Shown piece after piece: positions 21,048-29,771 of a stretch of 34,964 bases of DNA (position 1 is its first letter; every line of letters begins with the position of its first letter). A model generated the notes under the pieces. That model had not been told where the DNA came from. It was given only the letters and a program-made list of their open reading frames with translations, and did not search any database. Location: assembly GCA_021849745.1 (NCBI GenBank), contig JAJZSN010000025.1:1-34964 (forward strand). Direction: 5' to 3'. The position numbers were made by a program, and so were the translations under genes. Origin of the DNA: Bacillota bacterium. Its GTDB lineage: Bacteria > Bacillota > GCA-003054495 > Carboxydocellales > JAJZSN01.

Positions 21048-22415
21048 TTGAGCGTTTTCCGGAAAACCGAGGAAAAAATGCCCGAGATATGGCCCTTTAA
21101 GCTTACTCCAGCCAGGATTCTGGTAATGGGGTTTGCCGGGGTTATCTTATTGGGGGCTTTGTTGCTGACCTTGCCTGTGACCACAGTTGACGGCGAAGGG
21201 CTTAAGTTTCTTGATGCATTATTCACCGCTACCTCTGCTGTATGTGTTACCGGATTGGTGGTGGTGGATACCGGTACCACTTTTACTGTCTTTGGGAAAG
21301 TTGTCATTATTTCTTTGATTCAAATTGGCGGACTTGGTTTTATGACCATGGCCACTTTGTTCTTTATCCTCATCGGCAAACGCATTGGCTTAAAAGAAAG
21401 GATGTTGATGCAGGAGGCTCTGAACCAGGTTTCTATGGAAGGTATCGTCCGGCTGACCAAGTATGTTTTGCTGGCTACCCTGATTATAGAAGGGATAGGG
21501 GCTTTAATACTTACTCTAACCTGGCTTGATGACTTGGGTATGCCCAAGGCGTTATGGTATGGGTTGTTCCATTCTATTTCTTCTTTCAACAATGCAGGGT
21601 TTGATCTTTTTGGGGAGTTTCGCAGTCTGACCGGTTTTGTAAATGATCCGGTAGTTAACCTGACTGTTTCCAGCCTTATTATCCTGGGCGGTATTGGTTT
21701 TACGGTTATGGCTGATGTTTACCGGAAGCGAAGTTTTCGAAAGTTTTCCCTCCATACCAAGGTGGTTTTATCTATCACCGGGTTGTTGCTGGTTTTTGGT
21801 ACAGTTATGATTTTCTTGTTGGAGCAGAACAATCCTAAGACCTTAGGGCCGTTGGGGCTAGGTGGCAAGATTCTGGCCTCCTATTTTCAGGCGGTGACCC
21901 CTAGAACGGCGGGGTATAACACCCTCGATATGGCAGGATTAACTTCGGCTACCCTGTTTCTAATTGTTATCTTGATGTTTATTGGGGCTTCACCGGGTTC
22001 TACCGGGGGCGGGATAAAAACCACCACCTTCGGTTCCTTGGTGGCGGCAGTATGGGCTATGATTACCGGTAAACCTGACGTAGAGATTTTCCAGCGGAGG
22101 TTGCACCAGGATATGATCTACAAATCCTTGTCCATAACCACTATAGCCGGTCTGTTGGTGATCGTGGTAACTATGCTTTTATCGATAACGGAAAAAGCTG
22201 ATTTCCTGATGGTGCTTTTTGAAACGGTTTCTGCCTTTGGTACTGTGGGTCTCACCATGGGACTTACTCCCCAGTTGTCTGCCTTAGGGAAATTACTTAT
22301 CATTTTGACTATGTTTGCCGGGAGATTGGGTCCTTTGACCTTGGCCTTTTCCCTGGCTTATAAACAGCAAAAAGCCGTAATTAAACAACCGGAAGAGAAA
22401 ATCATTGTGGGATAG
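21048..22415 (+). CDS. ktrB: KtrB/TrkH-type potassium transporter, membrane subunit
   Basis: 455 residues, four MPM repeats. The four pore loops are recognisable: SAVCVTGLVVVDTG, SSFNNAGFDLFG, TPRTAGYNTLDM and SAFGTVGLTMG, each with the central Gly of the simple selectivity filter. The length and single RCK partner gene fit KtrAB rather than TrkH/TrkA with double RCK. It starts at TTG 21048 after AGGGAGAGTGGG; ATG 21078 is an alternative. The Gly-rich intramembrane gate loop GASPGSTGGGIKTTT is present. Sodium-coupled K+ uptake is expected. In Firmicutes such systems are often controlled by c-di-AMP, and a diadenylate cyclase lies at 3247. Confidence 0.93.
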   Translation: MSVFRKTEEKMPEIWPFKLTPARILVMGFAGVILLGALLLTLPVTTVDGEGLKFLDALFTATSAVCVTGLVVVDTGTTFTVFGKVVIISLIQIGGLGFMTMATLFFILIGKRIGLKERMLMQEALNQVSMEGIVRLTKYVLLATLIIEGIGALILTLTWLDDLGMPKALWYGLFHSISSFNNAGFDLFGEFRSLTGFVNDPVVNLTVSSLIILGGIGFTVMADVYRKRSFRKFSLHTKVVLSITGLLLVFGTVMIFLLEQNNPKTLGPLGLGGKILASYFQAVTPRTAGYNTLDMAGLTSATLFLIVILMFIGASPGSTGGGIKTTTFGSLVAAVWAMITGKPDVEIFQRRLHQDMIYKSLSITTIAGLLVIVVTMLLSITEKADFLMVLFETVSAFGTVGLTMGLTPQLSALGKLLIILTMFAGRLGPLTLAFSLAYKQQKAVIKQPEEKIIVG

Positions 22416-22426
22416 GGGGAAGAGAA

Positions 22427-23074
22427 ATGTCTAAATCCTTTGCCGTAATAGGTCTGGGCCGCTTCGGAACCAGTGTGGCCAAAACTTTGTCCCAGATGGG
22501 ACATGATGTTCTGGCTATTGATACCGATGAGGAGCGGGTGCAGGAAGTTCTTGATTGTGTTACCCACGCCGTACAGGTAGATGCTTTGGAAGAAACGGCC
22601 TTAAAGTCTCTTGGCATTCGCAATTTTGATGTGGTTATCGTATCAATTGGAGCCGATATTCAGGCCAGTATTCTGGTGACGGTGATTCTTAAAGAACTAG
22701 GGGTGAAGTTTGTTGTGGCTAAGGCCACCAATGAACTCCACGGTAAGGTGCTGGAGCGAACCGGAGCAGACCGGGTGGTTTATCCTGAACGGGATATGGG
22801 AGTAAGGGTTGCTCATCATTTGGTTTCGGCCAATGTGTTGGATTATATTGAGCTTTCTCCTGATTACAGCATCCTGGAGGCGGTGGCTCCTGTGGATTTC
22901 TTCGGCAAGACTTTGGCTGATATTGATCTGCGGGCTAAGTTTCATGTTACCCTGGTAGCCATCAAAAGGGGTCAAGAAATTATCGTCGCTCCCCAGGCGG
23001 GTGAAGTTATTCAAGAAAGGGATATTTTGGTTACTATTGGCGCTAATAACAACTTGCAAAAATTGGAACGGTAG
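22427..23074 (+). CDS. ktrA: KtrA/TrkA regulatory subunit
   Basis: 215 residues with one RCK_N Rossmann domain (VIGLGRFGTSVAKTL, nucleotide-binding GxGxxG, and acidic AIDTDEERV) and one RCK_C domain (residues about 140-215, DIDLRAKFHVTLVAIKRG). It gates KtrB in response to ATP/ADP, and RCK_C domains of this type bind c-di-AMP in several Firmicutes. It starts 11 nt after ktrB, with GGGGGAAG before the ATG. Confidence 0.95.
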   Translation: MSKSFAVIGLGRFGTSVAKTLSQMGHDVLAIDTDEERVQEVLDCVTHAVQVDALEETALKSLGIRNFDVVIVSIGADIQASILVTVILKELGVKFVVAKATNELHGKVLERTGADRVVYPERDMGVRVAHHLVSANVLDYIELSPDYSILEAVAPVDFFGKTLADIDLRAKFHVTLVAIKRGQEIIVAPQAGEVIQERDILVTIGANNNLQKLER

Positions 23075-23082
23075 GTGGATTA

Positions 23083-23871
23083 ATGCTTACCAGTGTGCAG
23101 AATACGCGGGTTAAGGAAATAAAAGGTCTTCACCAGAAGAAAAACCGGGATCGGGAGAAGGTTTTTCTGATTGAGGGTGTGCGTTTCGTGGAGGAGGCCC
23201 TGGCGGCAGGGGTAACTGTAAATACAGTAATCCATTCACCTAAGCTGATTACTACCTTACGGGGACAGGAACTTTTGTATAAGGCGGAAAATGGCGGCGT
23301 TGAACTGTTGGAGGTAGCCGACCACGTGTTAGAGCATTTGGCGGATACGGAGAATCCCCAGGGGGTAATGGCAGTCTTGCCCCAATTGGAACAGGGAAGT
23401 ATCCCCCCAGAGGGAAGACTTGTGTTGCTTGTGGATGGGGTGCAGGACCCCGGTAATCTGGGTACCATCATCCGTACCGCTGATGCGGCCGGGGTCGGGG
23501 CAGTACTTTTGGGGGAAGGTACCGTTGATCTTTATAACCCTAAGACATTGCGGTCCACCATGGGTTCCTTGTTTCATCTACCGGTAACCAGGGTAAATGC
23601 TCTGGAGGTCATAACTGCCATGAAGCAGCAGGGCTGGCGTGTGGCGGTGGCTGATGTGCAAGGCAAGGTAGAGTGGTTTGAGGCGGACTTTTATAAGCCT
23701 ATGGTAATTGTGGTAGGGAGCGAGGCCCGGGGCCCGAGGGAAGAGATTCTGTCCATAGCCGATGACCGTTTACGTATCACCATGCCCGGTCGGGCGGAGT
23801 CCTTGAATGTGGCCATCGCTACAGGGGTTTTGTTGTTTGAATATATTCGACAAAACAACCAGCTATTGTAA
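23083..23871 (+). CDS. SpoU/TrmH-family RNA 2'-O-ribose methyltransferase
   Basis: 262 residues. The N-terminal substrate-binding domain (NTRVKEIKGLHQKKNRDREKV, LIEGVRFVEEAL) precedes the trefoil-knot SPOUT domain: motif 1 VDGVQDPGNLGTIIRTADAAG, motif 2 VVGSEARGP, motif 3 IRITMPGRAESLNVAIATGVLLFE-like at the C-terminus (here RITMPGRAESLNVA). It modifies 23S rRNA or tRNA with SAM; it resembles RlmB and Bacillus YsgA, and the exact target cannot be read. Located next to pheST as in Bacillus (ysgA-pheS). It begins 8 nt after ktrA. Confidence 0.92.
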   Translation: MLTSVQNTRVKEIKGLHQKKNRDREKVFLIEGVRFVEEALAAGVTVNTVIHSPKLITTLRGQELLYKAENGGVELLEVADHVLEHLADTENPQGVMAVLPQLEQGSIPPEGRLVLLVDGVQDPGNLGTIIRTADAAGVGAVLLGEGTVDLYNPKTLRSTMGSLFHLPVTRVNALEVITAMKQQGWRVAVADVQGKVEWFEADFYKPMVIVVGSEARGPREEILSIADDRLRITMPGRAESLNVAIATGVLLFEYIRQNNQLL

Positions 23872-23888
23872 ACTCCCTGCTAAAGCCC

Positions 23889-23917
23889 TTGTCAACTTAT
23901 GGACAGTGTGTTATAAT
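23889..23917 (+). promoter_or_regulatory. Sigma-A promoter of the pheST leader
   Basis: TTGTCA at 23889-23894, exactly 17 nt, TATAAT at 23912-23917. Transcription should begin near 23924, about 140 nt before the recognisable T-box Stem I. Confidence 0.85.
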
Positions 23918-23923
23918 CTAGTC

Positions 23924-24061
23924 AGTGAATCCCAATAACACCCTGAAAGGTTGTGGGGCATTGATGTTATTGCCGGCCGAGTTTTTCTGGAGACTTTTTG
24001 AGACCACGGGTTCCGTCACAGCCTACATTCTTTACAGGAAATTAGTTACACATTAATATTT
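23924..24061 (+). other. Unassigned structured leader segment before the pheS T-box
   Basis: This stretch follows a good promoter and precedes T-box Stem I, yet has no start codon with a ribosome binding site and no frame that reads as protein. AATAACA...TGTTATT with inner CCC/GGGG forms a hairpin (about 23933-23969), and GTGA...TCAC near 23926 and 24015 could close a larger fold. It matches no riboswitch consensus I know. It may be an extra sensor, part of the leader fold, or a small RNA. Confidence 0.4.
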
Positions 24062-24421
24062 TTAAATGTAATGAAGGGGAAAAGTAGGTTTTTCTTAACT
24101 TACAGGGAGAAGCGGCCTTGGATTGAGAGCCTCTTTAAGTGATGGTTCAACCGAAGTTCACCCCGGAACAGCAGATTGAAATCAGCTATCAGCTGTCAGC
24201 TGTCAGCTATCAGTATTTTATGGGGATAACTGACTAATGAAAGCAGTGTGATTGTCTGTAGTAGGTTTTGACGGGTTTTCCGCCGTTATCCGGGAGGAGT
24301 ATTGGGTTGTTCGGTTTTGGAATAACCTTGCTTTTGATGAGCGAACCGGTTAAGGCCGGTTAATTAGGGTGGTACCACGGAGTTATATGCCTTCGTCCCT
24401 TGGTAGGGATGGAGGCTTTTT
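24062..24421 (+). promoter_or_regulatory. pheS T-box riboswitch, Phe (TTC) specifier
   Basis: Stem I holds GGGG 24076-24079, AGTA 24083-24086, and a specifier loop ccgaagTTCaccccgg with TTC at 24157-24159, a Phe codon followed by A and the CCCC that closes the loop. The T-box motif AGGGTGGTACCACGG is at 24366-24380; the terminator GCCTTCGTCCCT/AGGGATGGAGGC with T-run ends near 24421. Uncharged tRNA-Phe should promote read-through into pheS. The leader is longer than usual (about 360 nt) because a repeat array (24177-24214) is embedded between Stem I and the later helices. Confidence 0.93.
24177..24214. repeat. AGCTATC/AGCTGTC repeat array inside the pheS T-box
   Basis: Four to five tandem 7-nt units (tcagctatcagctgtcagct...) directly follow Stem I. 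The same array lies upstream of the Thr T-box at 12478, in the same orientation. Confidence 0.9.
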
Positions 24422-24425
24422 GTTT

Positions 24426-24519
24426 AGCTGGTAGTTGGTAGCTTGTAGCTTATAGCTTGAAAGTTTAAGTAATAGGCTAAAAATATTAACTATCAGCTAC
24501 AAGCTACCAGCTACCAGCT
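24426..24519. repeat. Long imperfect inverted repeat between T-box terminator and pheS
   Basis: Left arm 24426-24457 (agctggtagttggtagcttg...) and right arm 24488-24519 are reverse complements at about 28 of 32 positions, separated by a 30-nt AT-rich loop. Each arm is itself made of AGCTNNN iterations. In the mRNA this would fold as a large hairpin just before the pheS ribosome binding site at 24529-24535. Confidence 0.85.
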
Positions 24520-24546
24520 AACATACAAGGAGGGCTTACAAGCAAA

Positions 24547-25569
24547 ATGCGTGATCAATTAGCCAAGATTAAGGAAGAAGCTGTGGCGGCCTTGGAGGCG
24601 GCCCGGGATTTGGAGCAGCTTAATGAGGTAAGGGTTAAGTTTTTGGGCAAAAAAGGGTTGTTGACCGGGGTTTTAAGGGGCATGGGAGGATTAAGCGCCG
24701 AGGAACGGCCGGTAATCGGCCAGTTGGCCAACGAAGTGCGGGCTTATCTGGAGGAGCAGCTGGAGACCAGGCAGGAATCTTTGAAAAGCGCTGGTAAAGA
24801 AAGCAGATTATTGGTCGAGACCATTGATGTGACTTTGCCGGGGCAGCCTGTAGTATTGGGGAAAATGCACCCCCTGACCACCGTTTTGGAGGAGATTAAA
24901 GATATCTTCATGGGGTTGGGTTTTACCATTGAGGAAGGGCCGGAAGTGGAAACCGATTATTACAACTTCGAGGCTTTGAATTTACCCAAAGACCATCCCG
25001 CCAGGGATATGCAAGATTCCTTCTATATCACAGCTGAAACTTTACTTAGAACCCATACTTCCCCGGTACAGCCCAGAACCATGGAGCGGCTGGCGCCCCG
25101 GGTACCGGTCAAAGCCATTGCTCCGGGTAAGGTTTACCGCCGGGATGATGACGCCACCCATTCCCCTATGTTTCACCAGGTGGAAGGGTTCATCATTGAC
25201 AAAGGAATAACTTTCGCCGATCTAAAGGGGGTACTCCTGACCTTTGTCCAGCAGATGTTCGGCGCCGACCGGGAGATCAGGCTGCGGCCCAGTTTCTTCC
25301 CCTTTACCGAACCCAGCGCTGAAGTGGATGTATCCTGCATCATGTGCAACGGAGCCGGCTGCCGTGTATGCTCCCAAACAGGCTGGCTGGAAATCCTCGG
25401 CTCAGGGATGATGCACCCCAGGGTTCTGGAGATGTCTGGTTACGACCCCAAAGAGGTCACCGGCTTCGCCTTCGGCATGGGGGTCGAGCGTATCGCCATG
25501 CTCAAGTACGGCATCGACGACCTAAGGTTGTTGTTTGAAAATGACTTGCGGTTCTTAGCGCAGTTTTAA
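24547..25569 (+). CDS. pheS: Phenylalanyl-tRNA synthetase alpha subunit
   Basis: 340 residues. The N-terminal coiled-coil tRNA-binding arm ([22 protein letters not shown]) precedes the class II catalytic core: [74 protein letters not shown], and [17 protein letters not shown] (motif 3). A Cys-rich insert [17 protein letters not shown] replaces the usual simpler loop. GGAGGG precedes the ATG 24547. It is the first gene of the T-box operon and is followed by pheT after a 159-nt gap holding an inverted repeat. Confidence 0.98.
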   Translation: MRDQLAKIKEEAVAALEAARDLEQLNEVRVKFLGKKGLLTGVLRGMGGLSAEERPVIGQLANEVRAYLEEQLETRQESLKSAGKESRLLVETIDVTLPGQPVVLGKMHPLTTVLEEIKDIFMGLGFTIEEGPEVETDYYNFEALNLPKDHPARDMQDSFYITAETLLRTHTSPVQPRTMERLAPRVPVKAIAPGKVYRRDDDATHSPMFHQVEGFIIDKGITFADLKGVLLTFVQQMFGADREIRLRPSFFPFTEPSAEVDVSCIMCNGAGCRVCSQTGWLEILGSGMMHPRVLEMSGYDPKEVTGFAFGMGVERIAMLKYGIDDLRLLFENDLRFLAQF

Positions 25570-25616
25570 TAGGCGGCTAGTTGTTGGTTAATTTATTTTT
25601 TTTATCTGACATGCAT

Positions 25617-25698
25617 AGGTTGGGGTATTTTGTGGAGCAACTTTTCATAAGCGTACGATAGAGGTGCATACTTATAGGCGAACAAAATACCCCAACCT
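25617..25698. repeat. 82-nt element with perfect 17-bp terminal inverted repeats
   Basis: AGGTTGGGGTATTTTGT (25617-25633) is the exact reverse complement of 25682-25698. The 48-nt interior has a weak inner pairing (CATAAG/CTTATAG). It separates pheS from pheT. The first 13 nt recur at 32161-32173. It may be a small non-autonomous element or a hairpin-forming intercistronic sequence; there is no transposase, and target-site duplications were not seen. Confidence 0.85.
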
Positions 25699-25728
25699 CC
25701 CCAACCACAATAAACAGGAGGCAAATAA

Positions 25729-28155
25729 ATGCGCGTTTCATATAAATGGCTAAAGGAATACGTAGATCTTTCCCAAACCACCCCCCAAGAACTGGCCGAC
25801 AAAATGACCATGTCCGGCGTGGCAGTTGAACACCTGGAAGATTTGGGTGAAGGTATCAAAAACATAGTAACCGGCCGTTTGGCGAAAATCGAAAAACACC
25901 CCGATGCTGATAAACTGCAAATCTGCCAGGTTGACGCAGGAACCGGGGAATTGCTCCAGATTGTCACCGGGGCCGCCAATGTGCGGGAAGGCCAGGTGGT
26001 GCCTGTTGCCCTAGTGGGAGCCGAACTACCCAGCGGGCTAAAAATCAAGCGTTCCAAGCTGCGGGGTGTGGAATCTCTGGGTATGCTGTGCTCCGGCAAG
26101 GAGCTGGGTCTGGATGAGAAAAGCCTGGCTGAAGAAAGCCAGGGCGGAATTCTGATTCTTCCTGCCGATACCCCCATCGGGAAGGATATCAAAGAGGTTC
26201 TGGGCCTTGATGACGTGGTATTGGAACTGGAGTTAACCCCTAACCGGGCAGACTGTTTGTCCATGGTGGGGGTGGCCCAAGAAGTGGCTGCGGTACTGGG
26301 GGTGGAGTTCCATCCCCCGATGATTGAGGTGAAAGAGACCGAAGATAACATCGAAGGTTTGGCCCGGGTTGATATTGTCGATACTGACTTGTGCAAGCGT
26401 TACGTGGCCAGGATATTCCGTAATGTAAAAACTGCCCCTTCTCCCCAGTGGATGCAGCAGCGGCTGCGGGCTGCAGGGATGCGCCCCATCAGCAACATCG
26501 TAGATATCACCAATTACGTCATGCTGGAAATGGGTCAGCCTCTCCACGCTTTTGATTATGACACCCTGGGGGGGCAACAGATTATTGTACGGCGGGCCGT
26601 ACCCGGTGAGGAACTGGTGACCCTGGATAACAGCGTACGGAAACTGGAACCGGAGATGTTAGTGATTGCCGATGCCAAGGCGCCGGTAGGTCTGGCCGGG
26701 GTCATGGGGGGATTGGATAGCGAGGTTACTGATGAGACCAAGACCATCCTCCTGGAATCTGCTTACTTCGATGGGGCCTGCATCCGCCGGACATCCCGCA
26801 AACTGGGGTTAGGATCCGAAGCCTCTAAGCGGTTTGAAAAGGGTATCGACCTGGGCGGTTGTGTAAGGGCTGCCGACCGGGCGGCTCAGTTGATGGTGGA
26901 ACTGGGGGCCGGTGAAATTGTTCGGGGGGTTATTGATATATGTGTCACCAGTGTTGAAGACAAGGTAATCAACCTCAGCCTGGAGCGGGTCGGACTGATT
27001 CTTGGTATCGAAATCCCCAAAGATAATGTTGTAAACATCCTCAAGGGTCTCGGCTTCGGAGTGGAAGATCAGGGCGCCCAACTGGTTGTAAAAGTACCCA
27101 CCAGGAGAAATGATATTACCCTGGAGGAAGACCTGGTGGAGGAAGTGGCCCGGTTATATGGCTACAACAATATCCCCACCACCCTGCCTGACGGCCCAAC
27201 CACTCAGGGAGCGAGAACTTATGGGCAGCAAGTTCATGATTTAATCAGGAAAACCATCCTGAGCTGTGGTTTGACCGAAGTATTAACACTAAGTTTTTCT
27301 AATCAAAAACTATTGGATAACCTGCGGATACCCCAAGATGATTCCCAGCGCCGGGCGGTGGTGTTGCAGAATCCTCTCAGTGAGGAACAGAACATGTTGC
27401 GGACCACTTTAATTCCGGGGCTGTTGGAGGTTACGGCCAGAAACTTTGCCCGCCGGGTGAAGGATATCGCCATCTTTGAACTGGGTAATACTTTTGAGCC
27501 CACCACCGAAGGCAAACTGCCGGTAGAACATCTGACTTTGGCCGGAATGGCGCTGGGGCAAACTGCCCAGAACTGGCAAGGGAAGCCGGTAACCATGGAT
27601 TTCTATTATTTAAAGGGAATTGTAGAAGCTCTTTTTACCGCCCTTGGTTTAACCGGGGTAAGTTATGCTGCCGAAAAGAGTAACCCGTCCTTCCATCCGG
27701 GCCGGACAGCCAAGGTGTTGGTAAAGGGTGAGGAAATAGGCATCATCGGGCAATTACATCCCGATGTGGCTGAAAATTTTGACCTTAGCGGAGAGGTTTA
27801 TGCTTTCCAGTTGGCGGCAGATAAGTTGGTGGAAAAGGCTGATCTGGTGAAAAAATACCGCTCTCTGCCCAGGTTCCCCGGAATGGAGCGGGATATGGCT
27901 TTCGTGGTGGCCCGGGACGTGGAGGCGGCCAGGATACTGGAAATTATCCGGGCCAACGGGGGCGACCTGTTACAGGATGTAACCATTTTCGACCTATATC
28001 AGGGCCAGCAGATTAAGGAAGGCTATAAGAGTATGGCTTTCTCTCTGAAATATCAGGCTCCTGACCGGACTCTTACCGATGAAGAAGTCAACCAGGTACA
28101 GGCAGGGATTGAGGCCAAATTGGCTGAAGAGGTAGGGGCACAACTACGAGGCTAA
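25729..28155 (+). CDS. pheT: Phenylalanyl-tRNA synthetase beta subunit
   Basis: 808 residues, full length. Domains in order: the EMAP/tRNA-binding domain (about 40-150, ITGRLAKIEKHPDADKLQICQVD-like), B3/B4 editing domain (210-400, ACIRRTSRKLGLGSEASKRFEKG), B5 (400-475), the catalytic-like core (EVARLYGYNNIPTTLP, 480 onward), and the ferredoxin-like FDX anticodon domain (SLPRFPGMERDMAFVV, 715-808). It forms the alpha2-beta2 enzyme with PheS. GGAGG precedes ATG 25729. Confidence 0.98.
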   Translation: MRVSYKWLKEYVDLSQTTPQELADKMTMSGVAVEHLEDLGEGIKNIVTGRLAKIEKHPDADKLQICQVDAGTGELLQIVTGAANVREGQVVPVALVGAELPSGLKIKRSKLRGVESLGMLCSGKELGLDEKSLAEESQGGILILPADTPIGKDIKEVLGLDDVVLELELTPNRADCLSMVGVAQEVAAVLGVEFHPPMIEVKETEDNIEGLARVDIVDTDLCKRYVARIFRNVKTAPSPQWMQQRLRAAGMRPISNIVDITNYVMLEMGQPLHAFDYDTLGGQQIIVRRAVPGEELVTLDNSVRKLEPEMLVIADAKAPVGLAGVMGGLDSEVTDETKTILLESAYFDGACIRRTSRKLGLGSEASKRFEKGIDLGGCVRAADRAAQLMVELGAGEIVRGVIDICVTSVEDKVINLSLERVGLILGIEIPKDNVVNILKGLGFGVEDQGAQLVVKVPTRRNDITLEEDLVEEVARLYGYNNIPTTLPDGPTTQGARTYGQQVHDLIRKTILSCGLTEVLTLSFSNQKLLDNLRIPQDDSQRRAVVLQNPLSEEQNMLRTTLIPGLLEVTARNFARRVKDIAIFELGNTFEPTTEGKLPVEHLTLAGMALGQTAQNWQGKPVTMDFYYLKGIVEALFTALGLTGVSYAAEKSNPSFHPGRTAKVLVKGEEIGIIGQLHPDVAENFDLSGEVYAFQLAADKLVEKADLVKKYRSLPRFPGMERDMAFVVARDVEAARILEIIRANGGDLLQDVTIFDLYQGQQIKEGYKSMAFSLKYQAPDRTLTDEEVNQVQAGIEAKLAEEVGAQLRG

Positions 28156-28238
28156 AATTTTCGCAGTCTTAGCAGGAATTTCGCCCAATTTCACGAAGTA
28201 TTGTTATAATTAGACACGGAAATTGGGAGGAAGTAGTC

Positions 28239-28499
28239 ATGAGTGAGACCGTTACCAAGGTTGATGTGGAAATTTTCGGTGAAAACTATGTGATAAGGGG
28301 TAATGAGGGCCGAGAGCATGTCCTCATGCTGGCTAATTATGTAGACAAGAAGATGAAACAATTCAGCAACCGTAACCCCCGGTTATCGGCTTCCAAGGTG
28401 GCGGTGCTAACTGCTTTGAATATTGCTGATGAGTTAAGTAAGCTTCAGGAGGATTATGATAATCTGGTGAAGTTGATTGAGGATGAGAAGAAAAAATGA
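28239..28499 (+). CDS. zapA: Cell division protein ZapA
   Basis: 86 residues. VDVEIFGENYVIRGNEGREHVLMLANYVDKKM is the ZapA N-terminal domain, followed by a coiled-coil (ALNIADELSKLQEDYDNLVKLIEDEKKK). It promotes FtsZ bundling at the Z-ring. AGGAAG precedes the ATG; TATAAT at 28205-28210 may be its -10. A terminator follows directly. pheT-zapA order is common in this group. Confidence 0.93.
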   Translation: MSETVTKVDVEIFGENYVIRGNEGREHVLMLANYVDKKMKQFSNRNPRLSASKVAVLTALNIADELSKLQEDYDNLVKLIEDEKKK

Positions 28500-28505
28500 T
28501 TTATT

Positions 28506-28535
28506 ACGGGGCATATTACAATGCCCCGTTTTTTG
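28506..28535 (+). terminator. Terminator after zapA
   Basis: Perfect stem ACGGGGCAT/ATGCCCCGT with a 6-nt loop, followed by TTTTTTG. Confidence 0.95.
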
Positions 28536-28569
28536 TTATGGAAAAGGCAACCACGGAAACTTCCGGGGC

Positions 28570-28908
28570 GGGAGGCCGTGGGGGGGAACCTGGGGTTTTG
28601 ATGCAGCAATCCCAACGGTAGGAGGGAAGCCGGAATTTAATCCGCCCCCAGCAGTACCGGCCTTGGTAGCAGTGGCTCTCGGAGCGGCGGTGTTGATTAT
28701 CTTCGGGCAGTTGGGTTTATGGGGCAGGGGTTTTCCCCAGTGGGTATTTCATTGGGGGGTCTGGGGGTTAGTGATGTTTTTTATACTTAGATCAACCCTG
28801 GCGTTTTTTCATACCGAAAACTCTCTTCATGCATACTGGGATGTGCGGTTTTTTTCTCCATTAAGCTTTGTTATGGGCCTTCTTTGTTGGGTTGGGTTGT
28901 CTGTCTAG
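28570..28908 (+). pseudogene. DUF3995-like membrane protein, N-terminally truncated
   Basis: The frame reads RPWGGTWGFDAAIPT, PPPAVPALVAVALGAAVLIIF, FILRSTLAFFH, AYWDVRFFSPLSFVMGLLC. DUF3995 proteins have one N-terminal helix, a GGxWG...AIPT loop, a helix starting talVA, and an ending DxRFxSPL, so the second half matches well. The first helix is absent: upstream the frame runs into the zapA terminator, and no start codon with a ribosome binding site is available. Three membrane helices remain. Probably a relic. Confidence 0.55.
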
Positions 28909-29010
28909 TAAATAATTTTTTACTTGTTGGACATCGTCTTTTTGACGTAAAATATGTTTAGGATATTTTAAACGTTATAAACTAAAAGGGGGCTATATTA
29001 TGCTTCTACC

Positions 29011-29409
29011 TTGCCCTTGATGAAACCGTTTCTAAGTAAACCTTACTATGAGTCCTTCCAGAGCTTCGTGCTTCCTTTTTCCCAGCTGGTCATCGAAAAA
29101 AGAAAACAAGGTGAGGACTTTCTTTTATACAATGCCCCGGTGGCCATGTTTTTTCATACCTCGCCTTATGCCGATCCCCTGGACAGTACCATTGCTGCTA
29201 CTTATGCTATGATTGCCGCAGAAGCCATGGGGCTTGGTACTTGCATGATCGGTTCGGTGGCACCATTACTGCAGTACAGTAAGCGCCTCAAGAATAAGTA
29301 TGTTATTCCGCAAGAAAATAAGCTGGGAGTTATGCTAATTATGGGTTACCCCGATGTCTCTTTCCAACGGGCAGTGCGCCGCCGATTTGCGGCGGTTTCA
29401 TATAATTGA
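29011..29409 (+). pseudogene. Nitroreductase-family C-terminal remnant
   Basis: 132 residues corresponding to the second half of FMN nitroreductases: YNAPVAMFFHTSPYADPLDSTIAATYAMIAAEAMGLGTCMIGSV and VIPQENKLGVMLIMGYPDV. The FMN-binding N-terminal RRS motif and first 60-80 residues are missing. A good ribosome binding site (AAAAGGGGG) precedes ATG 29000, but that frame stops after six codons (MLLPCP), which suggests an internal deletion joined the start to a wrong frame. TTGACG at 28942 may be part of the old promoter. Confidence 0.7.
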
Positions 29410-29421
29410 AAGGACTGATAA

Positions 29422-29748
29422 ATGATGGAATGGTTATTTTTATTGATGGCAATTATTTTGGAGGTTTCAGGCACAACATCTATGAAGTTATCCGAGGGTT
29501 TTACCAGAATTATCCCATCGGTGATGCTTTTCGTGTTTTATGCTTTAAGCTTGGCTTCTCTAACTATGGCCCTGAAAAAGATAGAAATTAGTATGGCTTA
29601 TGCGGTATGGTCGGGTTTAGGTACTGTTATCATAGCTCTAGTGGGTATTTTATACTTCCAAGAGTCTGTTAATTTTGTTAAGGTAATAAGCCTCGGGTTA
29701 ATAATTGCTGGTGTTGTCGGTTTGAATTTAAGCGGAGGTATGCGGTAA
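29422..29748 (+). CDS. Small multidrug resistance (SMR) family transporter
   Basis: 108 residues with four membrane helices. The conserved membrane Glu is in LLMAIILEVSGTTSMKLS at helix 1, and SMAYAVWSGLGTVIIALVG matches helix 3. SMR proteins work as dual-topology dimers exporting cationic drugs, guanidinium or similar compounds; the substrate cannot be read from sequence. GAAAGGA precedes ATG 29422, and no guanidine riboswitch is visible upstream. It is followed 23 nt later by a GbsR-type regulator, probably its repressor. Confidence 0.9.
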   Translation: MMEWLFLLMAIILEVSGTTSMKLSEGFTRIIPSVMLFVFYALSLASLTMALKKIEISMAYAVWSGLGTVIIALVGILYFQESVNFVKVISLGLIIAGVVGLNLSGGMR

Positions 29749-29771
29749 GGATAACCGGAGGAGGTCTTTGG

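Noticed and set aside
25602..26396. Long minus-strand frame opposite pheT
   Set aside because: Ser/Thr/Arg-rich translation with no family features, lying entirely opposite the well-conserved pheT start and the inverted repeat.
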